This document shows, piece by piece, positions 12,401-25,466 of a stretch of DNA of 64,000 nucleotides. The notes under the pieces are model-generated. The model made no database searches and was not told where the DNA came from. It saw nothing but the letters and a program-made list of their open reading frames with translations. The DNA is from Anadara kagoshimensis (lineage: Eukaryota; Mollusca; Bivalvia; Arcoida; Arcidae). Location of the stretch: contig CM037863.1 in assembly GCA_021292105.1 (NCBI GenBank), positions 11,910,546 through 11,974,545 of the forward strand. Reading direction: 5' to 3'. Position 1 is the stretch's first letter. Each line of letters opens with the position of its first letter. Position numbers and translations under genes: made by a program.

Positions 12401-15400
12401 GAAATGAGCTGCCGAAATTTGATATCTTAGTGTTAAACTTTCGACAGGTCTGTACTGTAGCTAGCAAGGAGCTGAAATGAGCTGCCGAAATTCGATATCT
12501 TTGTGATAAACTTTCGACAGGTCTGTACTGTAGCTAGCAAGAAGCCGAAATGAGCTGCCGAAATTCGATACCTAAGTGTTCAACTTTCGACAGGTCTGTA
12601 CTGTAGCTAGCATGGAGCCGAAAGTGCTGCCGAAATTCGATATCTTAGTGTTAAACTTTCGACAGGTCTGTACTGTAGCTAGCATGGAGCCGAAAGTGCT
12701 GCCGAAATTCGATATCTTAGTGTTTAAACTTTCGACAGGCCTGTACTGTAGCTAGCATGGAGCCGAAATGAGCTGCCGAAATTCGATATCTTAGTGTTAA
12801 ACTTTCGACAGGTCTGTACTGTAGCTAGCAAGGAGCGAAATGAGCTGCCGAAATTCGATATCTTATTGTTAAACTTTCGAGAGGTTGTACTTTAGCTAGC
12901 AAGGAGCCGAAATGAGCTGCCAAAATTCGATATCTTAGTGTTAAACTTTCGACAGGTCTGTACTGTAGCTAGCAAGGAGCCGAAATGAGCTGCCAAAATT
13001 CGATATCTTAGTGTTAAACTTTCGACAGGCCTGTACTGTAGCTAGCATGGAGGCCGAAATGAGCTACCGAAATTCGATATTAGTGTTAAACTTTCGACAG
13101 GTCTGTACTGTAGCTAGCAAGGAGCCGAAATGAGCTGCCAAATTCGATATCTTAGTGTTAAACTTTCGAGAGGCTTGTACTTTAGCTAGCAAGGAGCCGA
13201 AATGAGCTGCCAAAATTCGATATCTTAGTGTTAAACTTTCGACAGGTCTGTACTGTAGCTAGCAAGGAGCCGAAATGAGCTGCCAAAATTCGATATCTTT
13301 GTGATAAACTTTCGACAGGTCTGTACTGTAGCTAGCAAGGAGCCGAAATGAGCTGCCGAAATTCGATATCTTAGTGTTAAACTTTCGACAGGTCTGTACT
13401 GTAGCTAGCATGAAGCCGAAATGAGCTGACGAAATTCGATATCTTAGTGTTAAACTTTCGACATGCCTGTACTGTAGCTAGCAAGAAGCCGAAATGAGCT
13501 GCCGAAATTCGATATCTTAGTGTTTAACTTTCGACAGGCTTGTACTGTAGCTAGCAAGGAGCCGAAATGAGCTGCCAAAATTCGATATCTTAGTGTTAAA
13601 CTTTCGACAGGCTTGTACTTTAGCTAGCAAGGAGCCGAAATGAGCTGCCGAAATTCGATATCTTAGTGTTAAACTTTCGACAGGCTTGTAATTAGCTACA
13701 AGGAGCCGAAATGAGCTGCCGAAATTCGATATCTAAGTGTTAAATTTCGACAGGCCTATACTGCAGCTAGCAAGGAGCCGAAATGAGCTACCGAAATTCG
13801 ATATATTTGTGTTAAACTTTCGACAGGCCTGTACTGTAGCTAGCATGGAGCCGAAATGAGCTGCCGAAATTCGTTGTCCTTTGTGTTAAATTTTCGACAG
13901 GCCTGTACTGTAGCTAGCATGGAGCCGAAATGAGTTGGCCGAAATTCGATATCTTAGTGTTTAACTTTCGACAGGTCTGTACTGTAGCTAGCATGGAGCC
14001 GAAATGAGCTGCCGAAATTTGATATTTTAGTGTTAAACTTCGACGGTCTGTACTGTAGCTAGCAAGGAGCTAAAGCGCTGCCGAATTCGATATCTTAGTG
14101 TTAAACTTTCGACAGGTCTGTACTGTATCTAGCATGGAGCCGAAATGAGCTGCCGAAATTCGATATCTTTGTGATAAACTTTTGACAGCATCTGTACTGT
14201 AGCTAGAAGGAGCCGAAAATGAGCTGCCGAAATTCGATATCTTAGTGTTAAACTTCCGACAGGTCTGTACTGTAGCTAGCAAGGAGCCGAAATGAGCTGC
14301 CGAAATTCGATATCCTTGTGATAAACTTTCGACAGGTCTGTACTGTAGCTAGCAAGGAGCCGAAATAGCTTCCGAAATTCGATATCTTAGTGTTAAACTT
14401 TCGACAGGTCTGTACTGTAGCTAGCAAGGAGCCGAAATGAGCTGCCGAAATTCGATATCTTAGTGTTAAACTTTCGACAGGTCTGTACTGTAGCTAGCAA
14501 GGAGCTGAAATGAGCTGCCGAAATTCGATATCTTAGTGTTAAACTTTCGACATGTCTGTACTGTAGCTAGCAAGGAGCCGAAATGAGCTGCCGAAATTCG
14601 ATATCTTAGTGTTAAAACTTTCGACAGATCTGTACTGTAGCTAGCAAGGAGCTGAAATGAGCTGCCGAAATTCGATATCTTTGTGATATAACTTTCGACA
14701 GTCTGTACTGTAGCTAGCAAGAAGCCTAAATGAGCTGCCGAAATTCGATATCTTAGTGTTAAACTTTCGACAGGCCTGTACTGTAGCTAGCAAAGAGCCG
14801 ATATGAGCTGCCGAAAATTCGATATCTTAGTGTAAACTTTCGACAGGTCTGTACTGTAGCTAGCATGGAGGCCGAAATGAGCTGACGAAATTCGATATCT
14901 TAGTGTTAAACTTTCGACATGCCTGTACTGTAGCTAGCAAGAAACCGAAATGAGCTGCCGAAATTCGATATCTTAGTGTTTAACTTTCGACAGGCCTGTA
15001 CTGTAGCTAGCATGGAGCCGAAATGAGCTGCCGAAATTCGATATCTTAGTGTTAAACTTTCGACAGGTCTGTACTGTAGCTAGCAAGGAGCCGAAATGAG
15101 CTGCCGAAATTCGATATCTTAGTGTTAAACTTTCGAGAGGCTTGTACTTTAGCTAGCAAGGAGCCGAAATGAGCTGCCAAAATTCGATATCTTAGTGTTA
15201 AATTTTCGACAGGTCTGTACTTGTAGCTAGCAAGGAGCCGAAATGAGCTGCCAAAATTCGATATCTTAGTGTTAAACTTTCGACAGGCCTGTACTGTAGC
15301 TAGCATGGAGCCGAAATGAGCTACCGAAATTCGATATCTTAGTGTTAAACTTTCGACAGGTCTGTACTGTAGCTAGCAAGGAGCCGAAATGAGCTGCCGA

Positions 15401-18400
15401 AATTCGATATCTTAGTGTTAAACTTTCGAGAGGCTTGTACTTTAGCTAGCAAGGAGCCGAAATGAGCTGCCAAAATTCGATATCTTAGTGTTAAACTTTC
15501 GACAGGTCTGTACTGTAGCTAGCAAGGAGCCGAAATGAGCTGCCAAAATTCGATATCTTTGTGATAAACTTTCGACAGGTCTGTAATGTAGCTAGCAAGG
15601 AGCCGAAATGAGCTGCCGAAATTCGATATCTTAGTGTTAAAACTTCGACAGGTCTGTACTGGTAGCTAGCATGGAGCCGAAATGAGCTGACGAAATTCGA
15701 TATCTTAGTGTTAAACTTTCGACATGCCTGTACTGTAGCTAGCAGAAGCCGAAATGAGCTGCCGAAATTCGATATCTTAGTGTTTAACTTTCGACAGGCT
15801 TGTACTGGTAGCTAGCAAGGAGCCGAAATGAGCTGCCAAAATTCGATATCTTAGTGTTAAACTTTCGACAGGCTTGTACTTTAGCTAGCAAGGAGCCGAA
15901 TGAGCTGCGAAATTCGATATCTTAGTGTTAAACTTTCGACAGGCTTGACTTTAGCTATCAAGGAGCCGAAATGAGCTGCCAAAATTCGATATCTTAGTGT
16001 TAAACTTTCGACAGGCCTGTACTGTAGCTAGCAAAGAGCCGATATGAGCTGCCGAAAATTAGATATCTTAGTGTTTAACTTTCGACAGGCCTGTACTGTA
16101 GCTAGCAAGGAGCCGAAATGAGCTGCCAAAATTCGATATCTTAGTGTTAAACTTTCGACAGGCCGTACTGTAGCTAGCGAAGAGCGATATGAGCTGCCGA
16201 AATTCGTATCTTAGGTTTAACTTTCGACAGGCCTGTACTGTAGCTAGCAAGGAGCCAAAATGAGCTGCCAAAATTCGATATCTTAGTGTTAAACTTTCGA
16301 CAGGTCTGTACTGGTAGCTAGCAAGGAGCCGAATGAGCTGCCAAAATCGATATCTTAGTGTTAAAACTTTCGACAGCCTGTACTGTAGCTAGCAAAGAGC
16401 CGATATGAGCTGCCGAAATTCGATATCTTAGTGAAACTTTCGACAGGTCTGTAGTAGCTAGCATGGAGCCGAAATGAGCTGACGAAATCGATATCTTTAG
16501 TGTTAAACTTTCGACATGCCTGTACTGTAGCTAGCAAGAAACCGAAATGAGCTGCCGAAATTCGATTCTTAGTGTTTAACTTTCGACAGGCTTGTACTGT
16601 AGCTAGCAAGGAGCCGAAATGAGCTGCCGAAATTCGATATCTTAGTGTTAAACTTTCGACAGGTCTGTACTGAAGCTAGCAAGGAGCTGAAATGAGCTGC
16701 CGAAATTCGATATCTTTGTGATAAACTTTCGACAGGTCTGTACTGTAGCTAGCAAGAAGCCGCAAATGAGCTGCCGAAATTCGATACCTAATGTTCAACT
16801 TTCGACAGTCTGTACTGTAGCTAGCATGGAGCCGAAAGTGCTGCCGAAATTCGATATCTTAGTGTTAAACTTTCGACAGGCCTGTACTGTAGCTAGCAGG
16901 AGCCGAAATGAGCTGCCGAAATTCGATATCTTAGTGTTAAACTTTCGACGGTCTGTACTGTAGCTAGCAAGGAGCCGAAATGAGCTGCCGAAATTCGATA
17001 TCTTAGTGTTAACTTTCGAGAGGCTTGTACTTTAGCTAGCAAGGAGCCGAAATGAGCTGCAAATTCGATATCTTAGTGTTAAACTTTCGACAGGTCTGTA
17101 CTGTAGCTAGCAAGGAGCCGAAATGAGCTGCCAAAATTCGATATCTTTGTGATAAACTTTCGACATGGTCTGTACTGTAGCTAGCAAGGAGCCGAAATGA
17201 GCTGCCGAAATTCGATATCTTAGGTTAAACTTTCGACAGGTCTGTACTGTAGCTAGCATGGAGCCGAAATGAGCTGACGAAATTCGATATCTTAGTGTTA
17301 AACTTTCGACACGCCTGTACTGTAGCTAGCAAGAAGCCGAAATGAGCTGCCGAAATTCGATATCTTGTGTTTAACTTTCGACAGGCTTGTACTGTAGCTT
17401 AGCAAGGAGCCGAAATGAGCTGCCAAAATCGATATCTTAGTGTTAAACTTTCGACAGGCTTGTACTTAGCTAGCAGGAGCCGAAATGAGCTGCCGAAATT
17501 CGATATCTTAGTGTTAAACTTTCGACAGGATTGTACTTTAGCTATCAAGGAGCCGAAATGAGCTGCAAAATTCGATATCTTAGTGTTAAACTTTCGACAG
17601 GCCTGTACTGTAGTCAAAGAGCCGATATGAGCTGCCGAAATTAGATATCTTAGTGTTTAACCTTTCGACAGGCCTGTACTGTAGCTAGCAAGGAGCCGAA
17701 ATGAGCTGCCAAAATTCGATATCTTAGTGTTAAACTTTCGACAGGCCTGTACTGTAGCTAGCGAAGAGCCGATATGAGCTGCCGAAATTCGATATCTTAG
17801 TGTTTAACTTTCGACAGGCCTGTACTGTAGCTAGCAAGGAGCCGAAAATGAGCTGCCAAAATTCGATATCTTAGTGTTAAACTTTGACAGGTCTGTACTG
17901 TAGCTAGCAAAGGAGCCGAAATGAGCTGCCAAATTCGATATCTTAGTGTTAAACTTTCGACAGGCCTGTACTGTAGCTAGCAAAGAGCCGATATGAGCTG
18001 CCGAAATTCGATATCTTAGTGTTAAACTTTCGACAGGTCTGTACTGTAGCTAGCATGGAGCCGAAATGAGCTGACGAAATTCGATATCTTAGTGTTAATT
18101 TTTCGACATGCCTGTACTGTAGCTAGCAAGAAACCGAATGAGCTGCCGAAATTCGATATCTTAGTGTTTAACTTTCGACAGGCTTGTACTGTAGCTAGCA
18201 AGGAGCCGAAATGAGTGCCAAAATTCGATATCTTAGTGTTAAACTTTCGACAGGTCTGTACTGTAGCTAGCAAGGAGCTGAAATGAGCTGCCGAAATTCG
18301 ATATCTTTGTGATAACTTTCGACAGGTCTGTACTGTAGCTAGCAAGAAGCCGAAATGAGCTGCCGAAATTCGATACCTAAGTGTTCAACTTTCGACAGGT

Positions 18401-21400
18401 CTGTACGTAGCTAGCATGGAGCCGAAAAGTGCTGCGAAATTCGATATCTAGGTTAAACTTCGACAGCCTGTACTGTAGCTAGCAAGGAAGCCGAAATAAG
18501 CCGCCGAAATTCGATATCTTAGTGTTAAACTTTCGACATGTCTATACTGTAGCTAGCAAGGAGCCGAAATAAGCTGCTGAAATTCGATATCTTTGTGTTA
18601 AACTTTCGACAGGTCTGTACTGTAGCTAGCAGGAGCCGAAATGAGTGCCCGAAATTCGAATCTTTATGTTAAAATTTCGACAGGTCTGTACTGTAGCTAG
18701 CAAGGAGCCGAAATGAGCCGGGAAATTCGACTATCTTAGTGTTAAATTTCGACAGGCCTGTACTGTAGCTAGCAAGGAGCCGAAATAAGCCGCCGAAATT
18801 CGATATCTTAGTGTTAAACTTTCGACATATCTATACTGTAGCTAGCAAGGAGCCGAAATAGCCGCCGAAATTTGATATCTTAGTGTTAAACTTCGAAGGT
18901 CTGTCCTGTAGCTAGCAAGGAGCCGAAATGAGCTGCCGAATTTGATTATCTTAGTGTTTAAACTTTCGACATGCCTGTATTGTAGCTAGCAAGGAGCCGA
19001 AATGAGCTGCTGAAATTCGATATCTTAGTGTTAAACATTCGACATGTCTATACTGTAGCTAGCAAGGAGCCGAAATAAGCAGCCGCCGAAATTTGATATC
19101 TTAGTGTTAAACTTTCGACAGGTATGTACTGTAGCTAGCAAGGAGCCGAAATGAGCTGCTGAAATTCGTATCTTAGTGTTAAACATTCGAATGCTGTATG
19201 TAGCTAGCAAGGAGCCGAAATGAGCTGCTGAAATTCGATATCTTAGTGTTAAACATTCGACAGGTCTGTCCTGTAGCTAGCAAGGAGCCGAAATGAGCTG
19301 CCGAAATTCGATATCCTTAGTGTTAACTTTCGACAGGTCTGTACTGTAGCGAGCAAGGAGCCGAAATGAGCTGCCGAAATTCGATATCTTAGTGTTAAAC
19401 TTTCGACAGGTCTGTACTGTAGCTAGCAAGGAGCCGAAATGAGCTGCTGAATTCGATATCTTAGTGTTAAACATTCGACATGCCTGTATTGTAGCTAGCA
19501 AGGAGCCGAAATGAGCTGCTGAATTCGATATCTTAGTGTTAAACATTCGACATGCCTGTATTGTAGCTAGCAAGGAGCCGAAATGAGCTGCTGAAATTCG
19601 ATATCTTAGTGTTAAACATTCGACATGCCTGTATTGTAGCTAGCAAGGAGCCGAAATAAGCCGCCGAAATTCGATATCTTAGTGTTAAACATTCGACAGG
19701 TCTGTCCTGTAGCTAGCAAGGAGCCGAAATGAGCTGCCGAAATTCGATATTCTTAGTGTTAACTTTCGACAGGTCTGTACTGTAGCTAGCAAGGAGCCGA
19801 AATGAGCTGCTGAAATTCGATATCTTAGTGTTAAACATTCGACATGCCTGTATTGTAGCTAGCAGGAGCCGAAATGAGCTGCTGAAATTCGATATCTTAG
19901 TGTTAAACATTCGACATGCTGTATGTAGTAGCAAGGAGCCGAAATAAGCCGCCGAATTCGATATCTTAGTGTTAAACATTCGACAGGTCTGTCCTGTAGC
20001 TAGCAAGGAGCCGAAATGAGCTGCCGAAATTCGATATCTTAGTGTTAAACTTTCGACAGGTCTGTACTGTAGCTAGCAGAGCCGAAATGAGCTGCCAAAA
20101 TTCGATATCTTAGTGTTAAACTTTCGACAGGTCTGTACTGTAGCTAGCAAGGAGCCGAAATGAGCTGCCAAAATTCGATATCTTAGTGTTAAAATTCGAC
20201 AGGGTCTGTCCTGTAGTAGCAAGGAGCCGAAATGAGCTGCCGAAATTCGATATCTTAGTGTTAAACTTTCGACAGGTCTGTACTGTAGCTAGCAAGGAGC
20301 CGAAATGAGCTGCCGAAATTCGATATCTTAGTGTTAAACTTTCGACAGGTCTGTACTGTAGCTAGCAAGGAGCCGAAATGAGCTGCTGAAATTCGATATC
20401 TTAGGTTAAACATTCGACATGCCTGTATTGTAGCTAGCAAGGAGCCGAAATGAGCTGCTGAAATTCGATATCTTAGTGTTAAACATTCGAACATGCCCTG
20501 TATTGTAGCTAGCAGGAGCGAAATGAGCTGCTGAAATTCGATATCTTAGTGTTAAACATTCGACATGCCTGTATTGTAGCTATGCAAGGAGCCGAAATAA
20601 GCGCCGAAATCGATATCTTAGTGTTAAACATTCGACAGGTCTGTCCTGTAGCTAGCAGGAGCCGAAATGAGCTGCCGAAATTCGATATCTTAGTGTTAAA
20701 CTTTCGACAGGTCTGTACTGTAGCTAGCAAGGAGCCGAAATGAGCTGCTGAAATTCGATATCTTAGTGTTAAACATTCGACATGCCTGTATTGTAGCTAG
20801 CAAGGAGCCGAAATGAGCTGCTGAAATTCGATATCTTAGTGTTAAACATTCGACATGCCTGTATTGTAGCTAGCAAGGAGCCGAAATAAGCCGCCGAAAT
20901 TCGATATCTTAGTGTTAAACATTCGACAGGTCTGTCCTGTAGCTAGCAAGGAGCCGAAATGAGCTGCCGAAATTCGATATCTTAGTGTTAAACTTTCGAC
21001 AGGTCTGTACTGTAGCTAGCAAGGAGCCGAAATGAGCTGCCGAAATTCGATATCTTAGTGTTAAACTTTCGACAGGTCTGTACTGTAGCTAGCAAGGAGC
21101 CGAAATGAGCTGCCGAAATTCGATATCTTAGTGTTAACTTTCGACAGGCTTGTACTGTAGCTAGCAAGGAGCCGAAAATGAGCTGCCGAAATTCGATATC
21201 TTTGTGATAAACTTTCGACATGCATGTACTGTAGCTAGCAAGGAGCCGAAATAGGCTGCCGAAATTCGATATCTTTGTGATAAACTTTCGAAAGGTCTGT
21301 ACTGTAGTTAGCAAGGAGCCGAAATGAGCTGCCGAAATTCGATATCTTTGTGATAAACTTTCGACAGGTCTGTATGTAGCTAGCAAGAAGCCGAAATGAG

Positions 21401-23098
21401 CTGCCGAAATTCGATATCTTAGTGTTAAACTTTCGACAGGTCTGTACTGTAGCTGCAAGGAGCTGAAAGAGCTGCCGAAATTCGATATCCTTGTGATAAC
21501 TTTCGCAGGTCTGTACTGTAGCTAGCAAGGAGCCAAATGAGCTGCCGAAATCGATATCTTAGTGTAAACTTTCGGACAGGTCTGTACTGTAGCTAGCAAG
21601 GAGCCGAAATGAGCTGCCGAAATTCGATATCTTAGTGTTAAACTTTCGACAGGTCTGTACTGTAGCTTGCAAGGAGCTGAAATGAGCTGCCGAAATTCGA
21701 TATCTTAGTGTTAACTTTCGACAGGTCGTACTGTAGCTAGCAAGGAGCCGAAATGAGCTGCCGAAATTCTAAATCTTAGTGTTAAACTTTCGACAGATCT
21801 GTACTGTAGCTAGCAAAGGAGCTGAAATGAGCTGCCGAAATTCGATATCTTAGTGTTAAACTTTCGACATGCCTGTATGTAGCTAGCAGGAGCTGAAATG
21901 AGCTGCCGAAATTCGATATCTTAGTGTGAAACTTTCGACAGGCCTCTACTGTGGCTAGCAAGGAGCAGAAATGAGCTGCCAAAATTCGATATCTTAGTGT
22001 TAAAACTTTCGACAGGTCTGTACTGTAGCTAGCAAGGAGCCGAAATGAGCTGCCAAAATTCGATATTTAGTGTTAAACTTCGACAGGTCTGTACTGTAGC
22101 TAGCAAGGAACCGAAAATGAGCTGCCGAAATTAAATATTAGTGTTAAACTTTCGACAGGTCTGTACTGTAGCTAGCAAGGAACGAAATGAGCTGCCGAAA
22201 TTAGATATCTTAGTGTTAAACTTTCGACAGGTCTGTACTGTAGCTAGCAAGGAACCGAAATGAGCTGCCGAAATTCGATATCTTAGTGTTAAACTTTCGA
22301 CAGGCCTGTACTGTAGCTAGCAAGGAGCCGAAATAAGCCCGCCGAAATTCGATATCTTAGTGTTAAACTTTCGACAGGTCTGTACTGTAGCTAGCAAGGA
22401 GCCGAAATAAAGCCGCCGAAATTCGATATCTTAGTGTTAAACTTTCGACAGGTCTGTACTGTAGCTAGCAAGGAGCCGAAATAAGCCGCCGAAATCGATA
22501 TCTTAGGGTTAAACTTTCGACATGTCTATACTGTAGCTAGCAAGAAGCCAAATAAGCGCCGAAATCGAATATCTTAGTGTTAAATTTTCGACATGCCTGT
22601 ACTGTAGCTAGCAAGGAGCCGAAATAAGCCGCCGAAATTCGATTCTTAGTGTTAAACTTTCGACAGTCTGTTACTGTAGCTAGCAAGGAGCCGAAATAAG
22701 CCGCCGAAATTCGATATCTTAGTGTTAACTTTCGACAGGCCTGTACTGTAGCTAGCAAGGAGCCGAAATGAGCTGCCGAAATCGATATCTTAGTGTTTAA
22801 ACTTTCGACAGGTCTGTACTGTAGCTAGCAAGGAGCCGAAATAAGCCGCCGAAATTCGATATCTTAGTGTTAAACTTTCGACAGGCCTGTACTGTAGCTA
22901 GCAAGGAGCCGAATGCGCTGCCAAAATTCGATATCTTAGTGTTAAACTTTCGACAGGCTGTACTGTAGCTACAAGGAGCCGAAATAACCGCCGAAATTCG
23001 ATATCTTAGTGTTAACTTTCGACAGCCTGTACTGTAGTAGAAGGAGCCGAATGAGCTGCCGAATTCGATATCTTAGTGTTAAAACTTTCGACAGGTAG
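3466..23098. repeat. 73-bp satellite array, about 270 monomers
   Basis: A monomer of 73 bp repeats head to tail for 19.6 kb. The landmarks in order are TAGTGTTAAACTTTCGACAG, GTCTGTACTGTAGCTAGCAA, GGAGCCGAAATGAGCTGCCG and AAATTCGATATCT. The period is exact in the left part: successive TAGTGTT starts fall at 3541 and 3614. Variants define local subfamilies: CAGCTCTG at about 4720-5170, TTTGTGATAAAC units, AGAGGCTTGTACTTT units, and AACATTCGACATGCC units at about 19000-20930. The monomer equals the terminal part of the CAGT MITE (compare 25608-25680). All open frames in the array are by-products: 73 is not a multiple of three and no codon pattern is conserved. Confidence 0.97.
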
Positions 23099-23099
23099 T

Positions 23100-23612
23100 A
23101 CCGTACCTGTTGAGCAGTAAATCATGATGAATTATTGTTTATTTGATACATGTTTTTATTTATATATCTATCTAATATTAAGTGGACCTTAATTTTGTGT
23201 ACCAAAAAAATTTAATATGAAGTAAATTTGTGTTAAGTGGACCTAAATGTTATTATATATGTACCACAAAAACTTAATATAAAGTATAGTACATGTTTGT
23301 CGAAAGTTTAACATTAATTATCGAATTAGTACCTAATCGATAGGTAATATCAGCCCATTTACAGCTTTATCTTTACAGTTTCCATTTAATGTCTCTCGAC
23401 AACCTTTCGGCCACAAGCTATCGTTGCCGCTTTTCAGCCACTCTGAAACCGAATTTTGACTCCTTTTCGTTATCTTAGTGTTAAACTTTCATCGTGTCTG
23501 TACTGTAATAACTTGGGGTAATTACTGGCTTCATTTTAAAATTTTATTAGTTTATGAAATTCTTTGATATCAAATTAAAGTGTAATTTTATTTTTTGAAC
23601 AGTTAATTTAAT
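23100..23612 (-). repeat. Right inverted arm flanking the satellite
   Basis: Reverse complement of the left arm at 2713-2943, running from GTACCTGTTGAGCAGTAAAT at the satellite edge to GAACAGTTAATTTA at about 23599-23612. It differs from the left arm in two ways. A block with AAGTGGACCT and CTTAATATAAAG is duplicated (about 23180-23285). A CAGT MITE interrupts it (23288-23505). Confidence 0.85.
23288..23505. mobile_element. CAGT MITE inserted in the right arm
   Basis: The left end GTACATGTTTGTCGAAAGTT and right end GTGTTAAACTTTCATCGTG...CTGTACTG are flanked by TA on both sides (23286-23287 and 23506-23507). The left arm has no insertion at the matching position, so this copy arrived after the arms formed or was absent from the other arm. 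Confidence 0.7.
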
Positions 23613-23659
23613 GTTTGCAACATTTATTATCATTTTATGGCCTGGTTTTAAAATATTCA

Positions 23660-24310
23660 ATACAGGCCTGTCGAAAATTTAACACTGAACTAACGAAACG
23701 AGCCTTATTATACTTAAAAAGTGGGGGTATATAGTGATAGGGTGTCCGTCCGTCCGTCCGTCCTTCCGTTACACCTTAGGGTACCTATCTCTTATCCGCA
23801 ACTCCTCCTAAACCCTTCAATGGATTTGCATGAAACTTTCAAACAATCTTTGGGATATAATGTAGATGTGCACCTTCTATTTAAAAATTTGATCCGATGG
23901 ATTTTTGAAAGCGGGGGGGGGGTATTTTTTGTGAGCTTGTGGCTCACAGTTTTTCTAGTTGTAAATAAGCTGGGCTCCTAAGTGAAAAGGAGTCTTAAGC
24001 GCACCGTTAAACTTTCGACAGGTCTGTACTAAAGCTAATGAGGGACTGAAATGAGCTTCCAATATTGGTAAGCTTGGTTTCAAACTTTCGACAGTTCTGT
24101 AGCTGTAGATAGCAGCTGCTGAAATATAGCTGAAGTTAGTCTGAGAGTAGCTGTTGATTCGGCACCCATTCGTTAGCTGATTGTTAAACTTTCGACAGGT
24201 CTGTAGCTGTAGATAGCAGCTGCTGAAATATAGCTGAAGATAGTCTAAGAGTAGCTGCTGATTCGGCACCTATTAGCTAGCTAATTGTTAAACTTTCGAC
24301 AGGCCTGTAC
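23660..24310. repeat. CAGT MITE ends with a short ~100-bp tandem array
   Basis: A MITE left end at about 23662 (CAGGCCTGTCGAAAATTTAA) is followed by an unrelated dispersed repeat (23703-23965), then by MITE right ends at about 24005-24029, 24083-24102, 24184-24208 and 24286-24308. The last two units share a ~100-bp block (TGTAGATAGCAGCTGCTGAA, then ATAGCTGAAG). This is a small, separate case of MITE-end tandem growth beside the large satellite. Confidence 0.7.
23703..23965. repeat. Dispersed GTCCGTCCGTCC repeat
   Basis: A run of GTCCGTCC units (about 23745-23764) is followed by CGCAACTCCTCCTAAAC and ATGGATTTGCATGAAACTTT. The same order of blocks is found at 54360-54520 and 54675-54790. The open frame at 23721-23981 comes from this repeat and is probably not a gene. 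Confidence 0.6.
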
Positions 24311-24545
24311 ATTAATGCATTGAGGTAAACTGTTCTTAATAATATTGAATCATTACAAGTGATAACTTGACTTGACTCTTTTTCACTAATAAATTTTTTT
24401 AAAATATTTTTAAAAAAATAAAAACCCCATAATTTTCAAACTGAATAAAATACTGGGTGTATATGGAGACATCTTTTTTTAAAAAATAAATATTTCAAAA
24501 GCACCCATAATTTCCGAACTGATATTTCCAAAAATTCTATGAAGA

Positions 24546-24546
24546 T

Positions 24547-24598
<52 letters not shown>

Positions 24599-24713
24599 TT
24601 TTTTTTTTATTTTTTATTTATTTATTTATTTATTTATTTATCAAGTTATTTATTTATTTATTTATTTATTTGTTTATTTGTTTATTTATTTATTTATTTA
24701 TTTATTTATTCAT
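24546..24713. repeat. (TTTA)n microsatellite
   Basis: About 165 bp of nearly pure TTTA, with a T-rich interruption near 24600 and one CAAG interruption near 24641. Confidence 0.95.
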
Positions 24714-24724
24714 TTGGCTCTGTG

Positions 24725-24870
24725 TTGATTTAAGTGGGTGGTCGCTTACCGAAAGTACATGTAGGTGGTTATCTGCGGGCATGGAAGTTTTCTCCGCCAT
24801 CACAAAACTGACTGACTCGATATAAGTGAAAGAATCTCTACTGAGACGTAAAGCATTGCTTATATCTCCA
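24725..24870 (+). mobile_element. SINE body fragment
   Basis: GTTTTCTCCGCCATCACAAA, then ACTCGATATAAGTGAAAGAA, matches the body of the SINE at 51508-51735. The tRNA-like head is missing. The remainder up to 25466 is AT-rich and I recognise nothing in it. Confidence 0.5.
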
Positions 24871-25466
24871 CTTCCCTTGTCGAGATTTACTTGAACATAT
24901 TACTAATAAGACGTAAATCAATATTTATTCAACCAACAGTTTCGGTAAGATAGACACCCCAGCCAACGCATGAAACAAAATTTCACTCGCAGACGAGGTT
25001 AAAAAATGGTCACAGAAAGGCATTCACTCCAGGCGGTAAAAATAAAAAAAAGTAACCTTTATTGGGCGCGGGAGGTTTCAAAACAAAACCAACGCACAGT
25101 TTGAATTTTAATTTGCTATCCACTTGTTTGTTCACTACGTCGTTCAGATCAAAAGAGAGAAGAAATTTTAAATAGAATTGGCCCTAATCGGGTTCCATAT
25201 ATTTGTTGATAGAATCTGTGCTTACGTGTGTAAGTTATCGTGCGAATCGAAGTACCCTAAATGAATTCAAAACAATTTAATGATAATATTGAAACTTAAG
25301 ATACAAACGCCAATCTCTATCTTTTTAAAGATTGAATGAAGAGCTTAATCGAATTTATCAAAATAAATTAAAAAGTTATAAATAAAAAATAATAATTTAT
25401 GTCCCCATGCAATGGTACAAAGGTTGAGTATAAAATCTAAAGAAACTCGAAAAAAGTGAATGAATA

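Noticed and set aside
6640-22758. Many open frames inside the satellite (mostly minus strand, repeats like KFNTKISNFGSSFR)
   Set aside because: They are one repeat read in rotating frames. 73 is not a multiple of three, indels are frequent, and no frame is preserved along the array.
3466-23098. CRISPR-like regular repetition
   Set aside because: Units are contiguous with no unique spacers, the genome is eukaryotic, and the monomer derives from a MITE end.
3466-23098. CENP-B box in the satellite, given its Tc1/mariner-like origin
   Set aside because: TTTCGACAGGTCTG shares TTCG but not the remaining fixed positions of the box; a centromere role cannot be claimed.
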